From G965267335 sp965267335 (lineage in GTDB: Bacteria; Bacteroidota; Bacteroidia; Cytophagales; JAAEPT01), in the NCBI GenBank assembly GCA_965267335.1, contig OZ253953.1:3224001-3288000 (forward strand): 64,000 nucleotides of DNA, given 5' to 3'. Below the pieces are notes generated by a model. It saw nothing but the letters and a program-made list of their open reading frames with translations, was not told the DNA's origin and ran no database searches. Positions 52,253-62,021 of this stretch are shown here, in pieces; within the stretch, counting starts at the first letter, position 1; every line of letters starts with the position of its first letter. The position numbers and the translations under genes are program-made.

Positions 52253-54979
52253 TTAAATATCATAGTTAAGGTTCGGTGAGAGCCATTTCTCGACCTCCTC
52301 AATACTCATTCCTTTCCTTCTGGCATAGTACTCCACCTGATCTTTTTCAATTTTACCCAATCCGAAATATTTTGCATCCGGGTGAGCTATGTAAAAGCCA
52401 CTTACTGAAGCGGCTGGGAACATGGCATTGCTTTCTGTCAGTTTTATACCTGTATTAGCTTCCAGATCAAGCAAATCCCACATCACAGGCTTCTCGGTAT
52501 GATCAGGACAGGCAGGATAGCCAGGTGCCGGACGAATCCCTGGATATTGTTCTTTAATTAAAGCCTCATTATCAAAACTTTCTTCCTTATTATATCCCCA
52601 ATAGTCCTTTCTTATTTTTTCATGCATCAGTTCAGCAAAGGCTTCCGCAAGTCTATCTGCCACAGCCTTCACCATAATACTGTTATAATCATCATGATCC
52701 TTAGTGTACTTTTCCACCAGTGGCTCAATATTCAAGCCAGCAGTTACGGCAAAAAAGCCCATATAGTCCCGTATTCCTGATTCTTTAGGCGCGATAAAGT
52801 CAGCCAGTGATAAGTTTGGTATTCCGTCACCTTTCTTTCCTTGCTGCCTTAAAAAGTGAAATTTCTTTAGCACTGCTCCTGATTCATCGTATACTTCGAC
52901 AGTATCATCGTCTACAGAATTAGCCGGATACAACGCGATTCCAGCATTGGCTTGCAGCAAACCCTGCTCAATAATTTCATCTAAGGTCTTATTAGCATCG
53001 CTAAAGAGCTTCTTAGCTTCTTCCCCAATTACTTTATCCTCCAATATTCTTGGATACTTTCCTTTCAGCATCCAGGTCTGGAAGAAAGGCGTCCAATCGA
53101 TGTATTTTCTAATCTCAGAAAGGTCGTAATTCTTAAAGTACTTCGGTCCGACAAAAGTAGGCATCGTAGGCTGATAAGCAGTCCAGTCTACCTGCACCTT
53201 GTTCTTACGCGCAGCATCATAGCTTATGTAGGTTTTGACCTGCTTCCGGTTTGCATGATCTTCTCTTGCCTTTTGATACTCTTGCTTAATATTGGTATGA
53301 TAACCATCACGACTTTCCTTACTTATCAGGCTACTTGCCACCGGCACACTTTTCGAAGCATCCAACACATGCACTACTGAACCATGGTAAACCGGGTCAA
53401 TCTTAACCGCTGTATGAATTCTTGAAGTTGTAGCGCCCCCTATCAACAATGGAATATCCATTCCCTGCTTCTCCATTTCCTTGGCTACGTCCACCATTTC
53501 ATCAAGTGACGGTGTAATCAACCCACTCAGACCGATAATATCAACATTCTCTTCTTTTGCTCTCTTTAAAATTTCTTCTTTCGGAACCATCACCCCAATG
53601 TCAATGATCTCGAAATTATTACACGCCAGGACCACGCCAACGATATTCTTACCTATATCATGTACATCACCTTTTACTGTAGCCAGTAATATCTTTCCTG
53701 CATTATCAGCATCGCCTTCTTGTTTTTCGGCCTCCAGAAAGGGTAATAAGTATGCTACCGCTTTTTTCATTACCCGCGCACTCTTCACTACTTGTGGCAA
53801 AAACATTTTACCTTCTCCAAAAAGGTCACCTACTACATTCATACCGTACATCAGAGGACCTTCAATGACTTTGAGTGGTCGCTGATATTTTTCTCTTGCT
53901 TCCTCCGTGTCTTCTTCTATATACTCAACAATTCCTTTTACCAATGCATGGGTGAGTCTTTCTTCCACGGTTCCTTTTCTCCACTCTTCATCTCGCTGCT
54001 CTACCTTACCTTCCCCTTTAAATGACTCTGCAAAGTCCAATAATCTTTCAGTAGCATCTTCTCTCCTATCCAACAGTACATCTTCAACATGCTCAAGCAA
54101 GTCTTTGGATATGTCATCGTATACCTCAAGCAGAGCTGGATTAACAATACCCATATCCATCCCTTCCTTGATGGCATGATAAAGAAATGCTGAATGCATC
54201 GCTTCCCTAACTGCATTATTACCCCGAAAAGAAAAAGATACATTACTGACCCCTCCACTGACGTGGGCTCCGGGTAGGTTTTCTCTGACCCAACGAGTAG
54301 CTCTAAAGAAGTCGAGAGCATTTTTTCTATGCTCTTCCATACCAGTTGCTACGGGGAATATGTTGAGGTCGAAAATTATATCCTGCGGAGGAAAGTTAAC
54401 CTTTGGGCCTGTCAGTATATCATATGACCTTTTTACAATTTCTATTCTTCGGTCATAGTTATCTGCTTGCCCAGCTTCATCAAATGCCATAACAATAACC
54501 GCAGCACCATATTTTCTGATTTTTCTAGCCTCTTCTATAAACTGGTCTTCTCCAACTTTCAGACTGATAGAATTAACCACTGACTTACCTTGACATACTT
54601 TTAGACCTGCTTCAATGATTTCCCATTTTGAGCTATCAATCATTATAGGAACTCTGGCAATATCAGGCTCTGAAGCAATCAGGTTCAGGAATTTGGTCAT
54701 ACTCTCAACACCATCAATCATCCCCTCATCCATATTGATATCGATGATCTGAGCACCACCTTCTACCTGATGCCTGGCAACTTCCAGAGCTTCATCAAAA
54801 TTTTCTTCTTTTATTAAGCGAAGAAACTTCCTTGAACCGGTAACATTGGTTCGTTCGCCTACATTGATAAAGTTAGTTTCCGGAGTAACCACCAAGGGTT
54901 CAAGACCACTTAATTTCAATGGTGGAATATCATGCCACTTATACTCGTAAACTCCGCTATAGTCCGGATGCAAACTCAT
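52253..54979 (-). CDS. metH: methionine synthase, folate/cobalamin/activation domains (second half of split MetH)
   Basis: Cobalamin-dependent transfer of the methyl of 5-methyl-THF to homocysteine. 908 residues: pterin-binding domain (NVGERTNVTGSRKF, GAQIIDINMDEGMID, PIMIDSSKWEIIEAG), the helical cap and B12 domain (KGDVHDIGKNIVGVVL, cobalamin-ligand His), and the SAM-binding reactivation domain at the C-terminus (GIRPAPGYPACPDHTEK). The homocysteine domain is absent and is encoded by the gene upstream. The ATG overlaps that gene's TGA by 4 bases, so both halves are made together. Confidence 0.97.
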   Translation of the reverse strand: MSLHPDYSGVYEYKWHDIPPLKLSGLEPLVVTPETNFINVGERTNVTGSRKFLRLIKEENFDEALEVARHQVEGGAQIIDINMDEGMIDGVESMTKFLNLIASEPDIARVPIMIDSSKWEIIEAGLKVCQGKSVVNSISLKVGEDQFIEEARKIRKYGAAVIVMAFDEAGQADNYDRRIEIVKRSYDILTGPKVNFPPQDIIFDLNIFPVATGMEEHRKNALDFFRATRWVRENLPGAHVSGGVSNVSFSFRGNNAVREAMHSAFLYHAIKEGMDMGIVNPALLEVYDDISKDLLEHVEDVLLDRREDATERLLDFAESFKGEGKVEQRDEEWRKGTVEERLTHALVKGIVEYIEEDTEEAREKYQRPLKVIEGPLMYGMNVVGDLFGEGKMFLPQVVKSARVMKKAVAYLLPFLEAEKQEGDADNAGKILLATVKGDVHDIGKNIVGVVLACNNFEIIDIGVMVPKEEILKRAKEENVDIIGLSGLITPSLDEMVDVAKEMEKQGMDIPLLIGGATTSRIHTAVKIDPVYHGSVVHVLDASKSVPVASSLISKESRDGYHTNIKQEYQKAREDHANRKQVKTYISYDAARKNKVQVDWTAYQPTMPTFVGPKYFKNYDLSEIRKYIDWTPFFQTWMLKGKYPRILEDKVIGEEAKKLFSDANKTLDEIIEQGLLQANAGIALYPANSVDDDTVEVYDESGAVLKKFHFLRQQGKKGDGIPNLSLADFIAPKESGIRDYMGFFAVTAGLNIEPLVEKYTKDHDDYNSIMVKAVADRLAEAFAELMHEKIRKDYWGYNKEESFDNEALIKEQYPGIRPAPGYPACPDHTEKPVMWDLLDLEANTGIKLTESNAMFPAASVSGFYIAHPDAKYFGLGKIEKDQVEYYARRKGMSIEEVEKWLSPNLNYDI

Positions 54980-55971
54980 GCCTTCACCTCCCTTGGTTTA
55001 TATTCGGATGCCGCTTTGGCAATTGCACTAATATGATCTGGCGTAGTGCCACAGCAACCTCCGACAATGTTTATATAACCTTCGTCTAAAAATTCTTTGA
55101 TTTGATCAACCATCTGATCCGGTGTTTGGTCGTATTCTCCGAATTCATTTGGTAGACCCGCATTGGGATATGCACTCACAAAAAACTCCGATTTATTTGA
55201 CAGCACCTCTAAATAGGGTTTAAGTTGCCGTGCCCCAAGTGCACAATTCAAACCAATACTTAACAATGGGGCATGACTCACAGAAATCAAAAAAGCTTCA
55301 GTAGTCTGACCCGAAAGAGTTCGTCCACTGGCATCGGTAATAGTACCAGAAACCATGATTGGAATCACTTTACCAGACTCTTCAATTGCATCCTGACAAG
55401 CATAAATAGCTGCTTTAGCATTAAGCGTATCGATAATTGTCTCCAGCAACAAAGCGTCAACTCCACCTTCGATTAAGGATTTGGCCTGAGCTTTAAAGGC
55501 TTCATAAAGTTCGTCAAATGAGGCAGCTCTGAACCCAGGGTCATTTACATCGGGAGAAAGCGAAGCAGTTTTATTAGTGGGCCCCATTGCTCCCGCCACA
55601 AAACGTGGTTTGTGTGGTTCGTTGGCAGTAAACTCATCAGCTACTTCTCTTGCAATTTTCGCAGATTGATAGTTAAGATCGTGCACCCAATCTTCCAACC
55701 CATAGTCTTCCTGTGCAATTGTTGTTGCACTAAATGTATTGGTTTCAACGATATCAGCACCTGCCTTGAAGTATTCAGCATGAATAGCCTTAATCACATC
55801 AGGTCGAGTAATTGAAAGTACATCATTATTACCCTTCAAAGGAATATGGTGGTTCTCCAACCTTTCATTCCTGAAGTCCTCCTCCTCAAGCTTATAACGT
55901 TGAATCATGGTACCCATGGCACCATCCAATACCAAAATTCTTTTCTTTAATATTTCTCTTATTGACTCCAT
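54976..55971 (-). CDS. homocysteine S-methyltransferase domain protein (first half of split MetH)
   Basis: 331 residues from ATG 55971; a TTG two codons earlier is less likely. It binds homocysteine through zinc and works with the next protein as methionine synthase. Seen: VLDGAMGTMIQRYKLEEEDF, GADIVETNTFSATTIAQEDY, GLNCALGARQLKPYL with the first zinc Cys, and GGCCGTTPDHI with the other two. The start has an unusually strong Shine-Dalgarno (AAAGGAGGGGG) for this lineage, which makes translational control by the upstream riboswitch plausible. Confidence 0.95.
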   Translation of the reverse strand: MESIREILKKRILVLDGAMGTMIQRYKLEEEDFRNERLENHHIPLKGNNDVLSITRPDVIKAIHAEYFKAGADIVETNTFSATTIAQEDYGLEDWVHDLNYQSAKIAREVADEFTANEPHKPRFVAGAMGPTNKTASLSPDVNDPGFRAASFDELYEAFKAQAKSLIEGGVDALLLETIIDTLNAKAAIYACQDAIEESGKVIPIMVSGTITDASGRTLSGQTTEAFLISVSHAPLLSIGLNCALGARQLKPYLEVLSNKSEFFVSAYPNAGLPNEFGEYDQTPDQMVDQIKEFLDEGYINIVGGCCGTTPDHISAIAKAASEYKPREVKA

Positions 55972-56043
55972 AAACAATTACCCCCTCCTTTCAGGGTATA
56001 TGGCTCACCAATAAGACTCAGGAATGCAGACTATAAGCGTGTC

Positions 56044-56152
56044 CTTATCTCTCCCCGCTATGCGAGGTGGGAGGTAGCACCTGCTTTGTTTTAGAATTCA
56101 AAGTGGTTGCTAAGACTTCAACGGGCCCAATCCCTCGGTCTTTCTTGATAAG
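56044..56152 (-). promoter_or_regulatory. SAM-I riboswitch of the met operon
   Basis: Minus-strand leader of the metH-metF genes. P1 closes CTTATC (56152-56147) with GATAAG (56049-56044). Core signatures follow in order: GACCGAGGGATTGGGCCC, GTTGAAGTCTTAGCAACCACTT, a loop, AGGTGCTACC, and the P4 hairpin CACCTCGCATAGCGGGG. When SAM binds, the operon should be off. No T-run follows, so translational control is likely: the P1 3' strand can re-pair (ATAAG with CTTAT at about 56033-56037). The strong Shine-Dalgarno downstream (about 55983-55993) lies in a UACCC...GGGUA hairpin. This platform reading is inference. Confidence 0.9.
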
Positions 56153-56258
56153 CGTGACAAAGATATATTTAGTTAATGTCAAAACACAAACCTTTCTATT
56201 AAAATTCCATATATGAAGAAAAATTTATATACTTCGAATTGAATAACGAAAAATCGGT

Positions 56259-57164
56259 ATGCAACACTTTTTGGGGATTGATATTGGAGGCACAAACGTA
56301 AAGTTTGGTATTGTTAGTGAGAAAGGAGAATTACTTGAAAAAGTAAAGCACCCAACCAAGGAAGTCAATAAGGATGGCAAATTCATGGATAATTTTATTA
56401 TCCATCTTCAGGAAATGCTTGGTGGTCATCCTGACATTAATAAAGTTGGAATTGGTGTTCCAGGAACCATCTCTTATGACAGGAAGTCCATGATGGAACT
56501 TGCGAACATACCTTCATTGGATGGAGTAAATTTCATCGATACCCTGGAGAAAAAATTTCCGGGTAAATCATTCCATCTGGAAAATGATGCCAATGCCGCA
56601 GCATTGGGGGAATATTACTTTGGAGGCCCGGGCACACCAGAGAGTTATATGTTCATCACATTAGGTACTGGCGTAGGTGGCGCGGCTATTTTAAACAAAC
56701 AAATTTTCAAAGGTGCCGGTGGAAACGCTATGGAGATCGGGCACATACTATCGGAACAAGGTGGCACCATAGAAGATCATCTAGGTAAAAGAGGAATTAT
56801 TAAACTCACCAAAAAATTAATCCTAAAAGGCTCGACAAAAACCAAATTGAAGCTTGACAATTTTGACGCCAAAAAAGTCGCTAAATACGCATTAAAGGGT
56901 GATAAGGTAGCTGTAAAAGTCTACAAAGAACTCGGAAGAACCCTGGGAGAAGCCTGTGTGGCTGGTATCAGAATACTGGATGTAAAGACAATTTTAGTTG
57001 GTGGTGGAGTCTCCGAAGTGTTCCCGCTAATGGAGAAGAAAATGTACAAGGTGATCCATAAGTACCTTTCTGAAAATTACACTGAAGGACTTGAAATCAA
57101 GGTCGCTAGTCTAAAAAACGAGGCCGGTATTATCGGAGCTGCTTCGTTATGCTTCCTTGATTAA
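56259..57164 (+). CDS. ROK-family sugar kinase (glucokinase-like)
   Basis: Phosphorylates glucose or a related hexose. 301 residues: FLGIDIGGTNVKFGIV, GIGVPGTI, the catalytic segment HLENDANAAALGEYYFG, ITLGTGVGGAAILN, and the EIGHI His. The usual ROK zinc cluster (CxCGxxGCxE) is missing: after EIGHI comes LSEQGGTIEDHLGKRGI with no cysteine. It faces the polyphosphate kinase gene with the stops overlapping by 4 bases. Polyphosphate-using glucokinases belong to the same family, so a polyphosphate donor is an open possibility, not shown. Confidence 0.88.
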   Translation: MQHFLGIDIGGTNVKFGIVSEKGELLEKVKHPTKEVNKDGKFMDNFIIHLQEMLGGHPDINKVGIGVPGTISYDRKSMMELANIPSLDGVNFIDTLEKKFPGKSFHLENDANAAALGEYYFGGPGTPESYMFITLGTGVGGAAILNKQIFKGAGGNAMEIGHILSEQGGTIEDHLGKRGIIKLTKKLILKGSTKTKLKLDNFDAKKVAKYALKGDKVAVKVYKELGRTLGEACVAGIRILDVKTILVGGGVSEVFPLMEKKMYKVIHKYLSENYTEGLEIKVASLKNEAGIIGAASLCFLD

Positions 57165-59278
57165 AACTTTAGCTCAGCTGATTCAACAATTTCAGGAGTG
57201 ACCTTGAAAAATTCTTTATGCATATCAAAAGTTCCGGACTTGTGTTCAGGTTTTTGAAAACTACCATCTTCCTGAAGTTGGAATGAATTTTTTTCGTCTC
57301 TGAGGTTATAGGACAGGATATTTAATGCCTCTTTTTTAGCGCTCCCTTCAATCAAGAATAATGATTCAATTCTTCGTTCAAAACTCCTCACCATAATATC
57401 AGCACTACCTCCGTAAATCTTTGGATCACCATCATTATGAAAATAGTATAATCGAGCGTGCTCAAGATAATTCCCGATAATTGATTTCACTGTTATATTC
57501 TCACTGATTCCCTTTCTTCCCGGCCGTATACAACAAATCCCTCTAACGATTAATTTAATTTTGACGCCTGCGATTGATGCCTTATACAATTCATCAATCA
57601 CCATTCTATCCTCAAGGGAGTTAACCTTTAGAATAATTCCGGACTTGAGCCCCTTTCTGGAATTAGATGCTTCTCTTCGGATCAGCGTGATTATTCGTTT
57701 CCTCAGGTCTCCGGGAGCGGTCATCAACTTTTTGTAATTGTTTGGCTCGGAGTGTCCTGTAATAACATTGAAGAAATTTGAAACGTCCCTACCATAAACT
57801 TTATTCGTTGTCAGTAAACTTGTATCAGAATAAATCCTGGCAGTGTCTTCATTGTAGTTACCACTTGACATATGAACGTAGGTGGTGACCCCATTCTTGT
57901 TTCGTCTAACAATTTGCAGCAACTTAGTGTGTGTTTTGACTTCCTTTATTCCATACACAACAAAACAACCCGCTCTCTGTAGTCGTTGACTTTGTTCAAT
58001 ATTATTCTCTTCATCAAATCGAGCTTTGACTTCAAACAACACTGAAACGTGTTTACCGTTTTCGGCAGCTCTCAGAAGTGCTTCTGCGATCTGTGAATTC
58101 TTTGCCAGGCGATAGATAGTGATTTTTATTGATAGCACATTCTTATCTGTGGCAGCTTCCTCAAGCAATTGAATTACCGGCCTCATGCTGTTATAAGGGT
58201 GATGTAGGAAAAGATCATTCTTCTTCAGGTAATCCAGAAGATTGTCGTACATTTTCTTTTCACCACTAATTGGTAACACGGGCTTACTTTGGAAAGGCAA
58301 TAATTCGGAAAGGGCTTTATGCCCTACCAGAGTCCAAAGCTGAGAATAGTCAAATAGGCCACTAATTGTAAAGATATTGTCATCGTCAATTTTAAATCTC
58401 TTACGAAGAAGCTTTAGCAGTTTCTTTGCTACCGTGGGTTCTACCTCTAGTCTTACCACGCGACCAGTTTTCCTTTTCTTTAATTTTTTCTGAATTTCCT
58501 CAATAAATGACACCTCTCCTTCATCATAGTCGTCATAATCGAAATCACCGTTTCGCGTAATTCTGAACAATGAAACAGAATGTAACTCTACATTCTTGTA
58601 AAGCTTATAAATATGAGTCCGAACGATTTCTTCAATTGGAACGAAGATGACCTTATCGTCCTTCTCAATTTCAAAAAAGCGAGGAATATTCTGAGGGACC
58701 TGGACGAAGGAATACTTATAGGGATCTTTTTCGGACTCTGTCTTTGTAATCACTCCGAAAACCAAAATTCGGTTCATCAGAATGGGAAAAGGATGAAAAG
58801 TATCATGAACCATCGGAGTCAGCATTGGAAATATGGTATGATTGAAATAATAGTCAACCTTTCTCCGGTCCGCATCATCCAAATCACTCACACTTAGTAT
58901 GTCAAATCCATACTTCTTGAAAGCTGGCTTTAGGTCCTTCGTATATATTTCATTCTGCTCTTGAATAAAAGCCTGAAGATCTGAAAAAAGCTTTTCTTTG
59001 AACGGTTCTTCTCGCAGACCACAATAGTCTATCCTTTTCTTACCATAGTCGAGGTAGTTATAGAGGCTACCTACCCTTATCATTAAGAATTCATCTAGAT
59101 TGGAAGCGGTAATAGCCAAAAATTTTAGTTTTTCAAGAATAGTCCTTCTGGGTACTTTTACTTGCTCTAATACCCTATAATTGAACTGTATCCAGCTTAA
59201 ATCTCGACTTAAGTAGTTGCTTCTGGCTATAAAGTCCGAATAGTCTTTTTTTGATTTACTTTCAGCGATTGATTGCAT
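57161..59278 (-). CDS. ppk1: polyphosphate kinase 1
   Basis: Makes inorganic polyphosphate from ATP at the membrane. 705 residues with the four standard domains: N (YLSRDLSWIQFNYRVLEQ, AITASNLDEFLMIRVG), head, and the two phospholipase-D-like catalytic domains. The latter show HPYNSMRPVIQLLEEAA, VKARFDEENNIEQSQRL, the phosphorylated His in EVKTHTKLLQIVRR, YVHMSSGNYNEDTARIYSD and RGICCIRPG. It stands alone upstream; gyrB lies 68 bases before it on the same strand with a terminator between. Confidence 0.96.
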   Translation of the reverse strand: MQSIAESKSKKDYSDFIARSNYLSRDLSWIQFNYRVLEQVKVPRRTILEKLKFLAITASNLDEFLMIRVGSLYNYLDYGKKRIDYCGLREEPFKEKLFSDLQAFIQEQNEIYTKDLKPAFKKYGFDILSVSDLDDADRRKVDYYFNHTIFPMLTPMVHDTFHPFPILMNRILVFGVITKTESEKDPYKYSFVQVPQNIPRFFEIEKDDKVIFVPIEEIVRTHIYKLYKNVELHSVSLFRITRNGDFDYDDYDEGEVSFIEEIQKKLKKRKTGRVVRLEVEPTVAKKLLKLLRKRFKIDDDNIFTISGLFDYSQLWTLVGHKALSELLPFQSKPVLPISGEKKMYDNLLDYLKKNDLFLHHPYNSMRPVIQLLEEAATDKNVLSIKITIYRLAKNSQIAEALLRAAENGKHVSVLFEVKARFDEENNIEQSQRLQRAGCFVVYGIKEVKTHTKLLQIVRRNKNGVTTYVHMSSGNYNEDTARIYSDTSLLTTNKVYGRDVSNFFNVITGHSEPNNYKKLMTAPGDLRKRIITLIRREASNSRKGLKSGIILKVNSLEDRMVIDELYKASIAGVKIKLIVRGICCIRPGRKGISENITVKSIIGNYLEHARLYYFHNDGDPKIYGGSADIMVRSFERRIESLFLIEGSAKKEALNILSYNLRDEKNSFQLQEDGSFQKPEHKSGTFDMHKEFFKVTPEIVESAELKF

Positions 59279-59292
59279 AGCCTATAAAGAAA

Positions 59293-59325
59293 TTAACCAC
59301 CCTCTTACGAAAGAAGGTGGGTTAA
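59293..59325 (-). terminator. terminator downstream of gyrB
   Basis: TTAACCCACCTTC ... GAGGGTGGTTAA on the minus strand forms a stem of about 12 bp with a TTTCTTT tail, 22 bases past the gyrB stop and before ppk1. Confidence 0.7.
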
Positions 59326-59346
59326 ACATTGTGAGAATGACGAAAA

Positions 59347-61293
59347 TCAGACGTCTAAGTTGGCGTATTTCGCATTCTTTTCGATAAACTCCCTACGCGG
59401 AGCTACTTCATCTCCCATTAGCATTGAGAACAGGTGATCTGATTCTGCAGCTGATTCAATGGTCACCCTTTTCAAGCTTCTGGACTCAGGGTCCATAGTG
59501 GTTGTCCAAAGTTCCTCTGGGTTCATCTCTCCAAGACCTTTGTAGCGCTGAACCGATACTGACTCATCTTTACCTTTCCCCAGTTCAGCGATCAGTTGAT
59601 CCCTTCCTTCATCATTCCAGGCATAACGCTGATCTTTACCTTTCTTTACCAAATAAAGTGGTGGTGAAGCAATATAGAGATAACCACTATCTATAATTTC
59701 TCGCATATAACGGAAGAAGAAAGTAAGGATCAGTGTTCTAATGTGACTACCGTCCACGTCAGCATCCGTCATAATGATGATCTTGTGATACCTAAGCTTC
59801 TCCATATTCAGCTCTTTCTCGTTCTCCTCCGTACCGAAGCTTACACCAAGTGCGGTAATAATGTTTTTTATCTCCTCATTGTCATAAATCTTATGCTCCT
59901 GAGCCTTCTCCACATTCAAAATCTTACCTTTCAGAGGTAAAATGGCCTGATTGGCTCGATCTCTACCTTGCTTAGCTGAACCACCTGCAGAATCTCCCTC
60001 AACCAGATAGAGTTCTGATAGTGCCGGATCCTTTTCGGAACAATCAGCCAATTTTCCTGGTAAGCCGGTCCCGCTTAGCACACTTTTACGCTGAACCATT
60101 TCCCTGGCCTTACGAGCAGCCTGCCTTGCTTGCGCAGCCAGAATTACTTTATCAACGATTTGTTTTGCCTCTTTCGGGTTTTCTTCCAGGAAGTCATTTA
60201 AAATTTCTCCTACTACGGAATCAACTGCTCCTATTGCCTCCTTATTACCTAACTTAGTTTTTGTTTGCCCTTCAAACTGAGGTTCCCCAACTTTGACAGA
60301 AACAACAGCTGTAAGACCTTCCCTGAAATCATCACCTGTAATTTCTACCTTAGCTTTTTCCAGCATCCCCTGCTTTTCAGCATAGCTCTTTAGTGTCCTG
60401 GTCAGGGCTCTTCTAAAACCTGCGACATGAGTCCCCCCCTCATAAGTGTTTATGTTGTTGACATAGGAATATACATTCTCAGAGTAAGAAGTGTTATAAG
60501 TCAAAGCGACCTCAACAGGCAATTCCCCGTTATCCTTTTCCATGAAGATAGGCTTCTCCAAGAGAGACTCCCGAGTAGCATCCAGGTAAGTCACAAATTC
60601 CTGAAGCCCTCCTTCAGAGTAAAACTCATCCGATGGAAAATTACCCTCTTCATCCTTCTCTCTGACATCGGTTAATTTAATTCTGATACCCCGGTTCAGG
60701 AAAGCTAGTTCACGAAGTCTGGTGGCAACTGTTTCATATTTGTAAACCGTTTCGGTAAATATTGTATCGTCAGGTTGGAAGGTAACAATAGTACCGTGCT
60801 CTTTGGTGTCACCGATTACTTTGATATCCGCTTTCGGAACTCCGCGCTCATACTCCTGAACATGAACCTTTCCGTTTCTATGTACCTCGGCCTTCAGGTA
60901 GGTAGACAAGGCATTTACACAAGACACACCTACACCATGTAATCCACCTGAAACTTTATAAGTATCCTTATCAAACTTACCTCCAGCATGGAGTACAGTC
61001 ATAACCACTTCAAGTGCCGACTTATTTTCCTTCTCGTGATGATCCGTGGGAATTCCTCGGCCGTTGTCCTTTACTGTGATTGAGTTCCCTTCATTTATAA
61101 TGACCTCAATTAGATCGCAATGTCCGGCAAGTGCTTCGTCAATAGAGTTATCGACAACTTCCCAAATAAGATGATGGAGACCTTTCACTCCAATATCTCC
61201 AATGTACATTGCAGGTCTCTTTCTTACTGCTTCTAATCCTTCCAGGACCTGAATATTCCCTGCGGAATATTCCTGCTTCTTTTCTTCAGCCAT
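59347..61293 (-). CDS. gyrB: DNA gyrase subunit B
   Basis: ATPase subunit of gyrase, which introduces negative supercoils. 648 residues, the short form without the Gram-negative insert. GHKL ATPase motifs: VDNSIDEALAG, VKDNGRGIPTDHHEKE, VLHAGGKFDKDTYKVSGGLHGVG. TOPRIM motifs: LVEGDSAGGSAKQGRDR and MTDADVDGSHIRTLILTFFFR. The C-terminal QRYKGLGEMNPEELWTTTMDP is also present. Single-gene unit with AT-rich upstream DNA. Confidence 0.97.
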   Translation of the reverse strand: MAEEKKQEYSAGNIQVLEGLEAVRKRPAMYIGDIGVKGLHHLIWEVVDNSIDEALAGHCDLIEVIINEGNSITVKDNGRGIPTDHHEKENKSALEVVMTVLHAGGKFDKDTYKVSGGLHGVGVSCVNALSTYLKAEVHRNGKVHVQEYERGVPKADIKVIGDTKEHGTIVTFQPDDTIFTETVYKYETVATRLRELAFLNRGIRIKLTDVREKDEEGNFPSDEFYSEGGLQEFVTYLDATRESLLEKPIFMEKDNGELPVEVALTYNTSYSENVYSYVNNINTYEGGTHVAGFRRALTRTLKSYAEKQGMLEKAKVEITGDDFREGLTAVVSVKVGEPQFEGQTKTKLGNKEAIGAVDSVVGEILNDFLEENPKEAKQIVDKVILAAQARQAARKAREMVQRKSVLSGTGLPGKLADCSEKDPALSELYLVEGDSAGGSAKQGRDRANQAILPLKGKILNVEKAQEHKIYDNEEIKNIITALGVSFGTEENEKELNMEKLRYHKIIIMTDADVDGSHIRTLILTFFFRYMREIIDSGYLYIASPPLYLVKKGKDQRYAWNDEGRDQLIAELGKGKDESVSVQRYKGLGEMNPEELWTTTMDPESRSLKRVTIESAAESDHLFSMLMGDEVAPRREFIEKNAKYANLDV

Positions 61294-61411
61294 ATGTTAT
61301 GAAATGCTTGGTTTAAGCCAATGCGAAAATAGACTTTTTGATGCTTTTTTCACACCATACGAAGCTATAGTTATCAACAGCTAAAACTCAAAAAAATATG
61401 TTAATAACTCT

Positions 61412-61774
61412 TTAAAATTGCTTGAGTGTCAACATTACCAAAGTACAATTTTCAACCACTTCAATTCCGGAAGCAATCAGGTCTTCTTCAAGCTTCTTGT
61501 TCTCCGTTCCGGGATTAAAAATTACTCTTCTAGGTTTTAATGAAATGAGGTATTCCTTGTATTCTTCCTGGAGCTCTGGCCTTATGTACATCGTTACTGT
61601 GTCAATGTCATGTAGCACAGTAAAGGGTGGCAAAATATCTTGTCCTAAAACTTTATTCTTTTTCAAACCCATGAGCAAAAATTCGAAACCATGTTCCGCT
61701 AATTTTTTAGCCGCCTTATAACTGTACCTGGCTGGGTTATCCGATGCACCGATTATTAAAGTTTTTTTGTTCAT
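61412..61774 (-). CDS. CoA-binding Rossmann domain protein
   Basis: A 120-residue single-domain protein of the CoA-binding/YccU type: IIGASDNPARYSYKAAKKL at the nucleotide turn, TVTMYIRPELQEEY, RRVIFNPGTENKKLEEDL and EVVENCTLVML. Homologues bind CoA or a related nucleotide; no enzymatic role is established. It lies upstream of gyrB, 118 bases apart on the same strand. Confidence 0.9.
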   Translation of the reverse strand: MNKKTLIIGASDNPARYSYKAAKKLAEHGFEFLLMGLKKNKVLGQDILPPFTVLHDIDTVTMYIRPELQEEYKEYLISLKPRRVIFNPGTENKKLEEDLIASGIEVVENCTLVMLTLKQF

Positions 61775-62021
61775 AGCAATGAGCGTGACATTTTCAATTA
61801 ATGTAATCCTGATTGATGATAAAAGAACATTATCGCTAAAAAATTAATTCCATTCCAACCTGTGAATATGAAGTTTATGTCATTCGTATGATTCTTATTT
61901 ATTAAGTATACCAAATAACGAACTACTCCAAAATTTAAAATTAAGGCCTGACATCATGTCATATTTTATATTCAATCAATTGTTAATCAGTTATAAGAAC
62001 CTTCTCTATTTAAGTGATTAT

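Noticed and set aside
53481..53885. 134-codon open frame antisense to metH.
   Set aside because: Shadow frame over a highly conserved enzyme; no independent support.
57922..57930. Operator half-site ACTTAGTGT inside ppk1.
   Set aside because: No matching second half at the 7-base spacing and it lies within coding sequence.
61371..61407. Two DnaA-box-like 9-mers (TTATCAACA and TGTTAATAA) upstream of gyrB, suggestive of an origin.
   Set aside because: Each has one or two mismatches to TTATCCACA, there are only two, the DNA is AT-rich so such hits are expected, and no dnaA, dnaN or AT-rich unwinding array is nearby.
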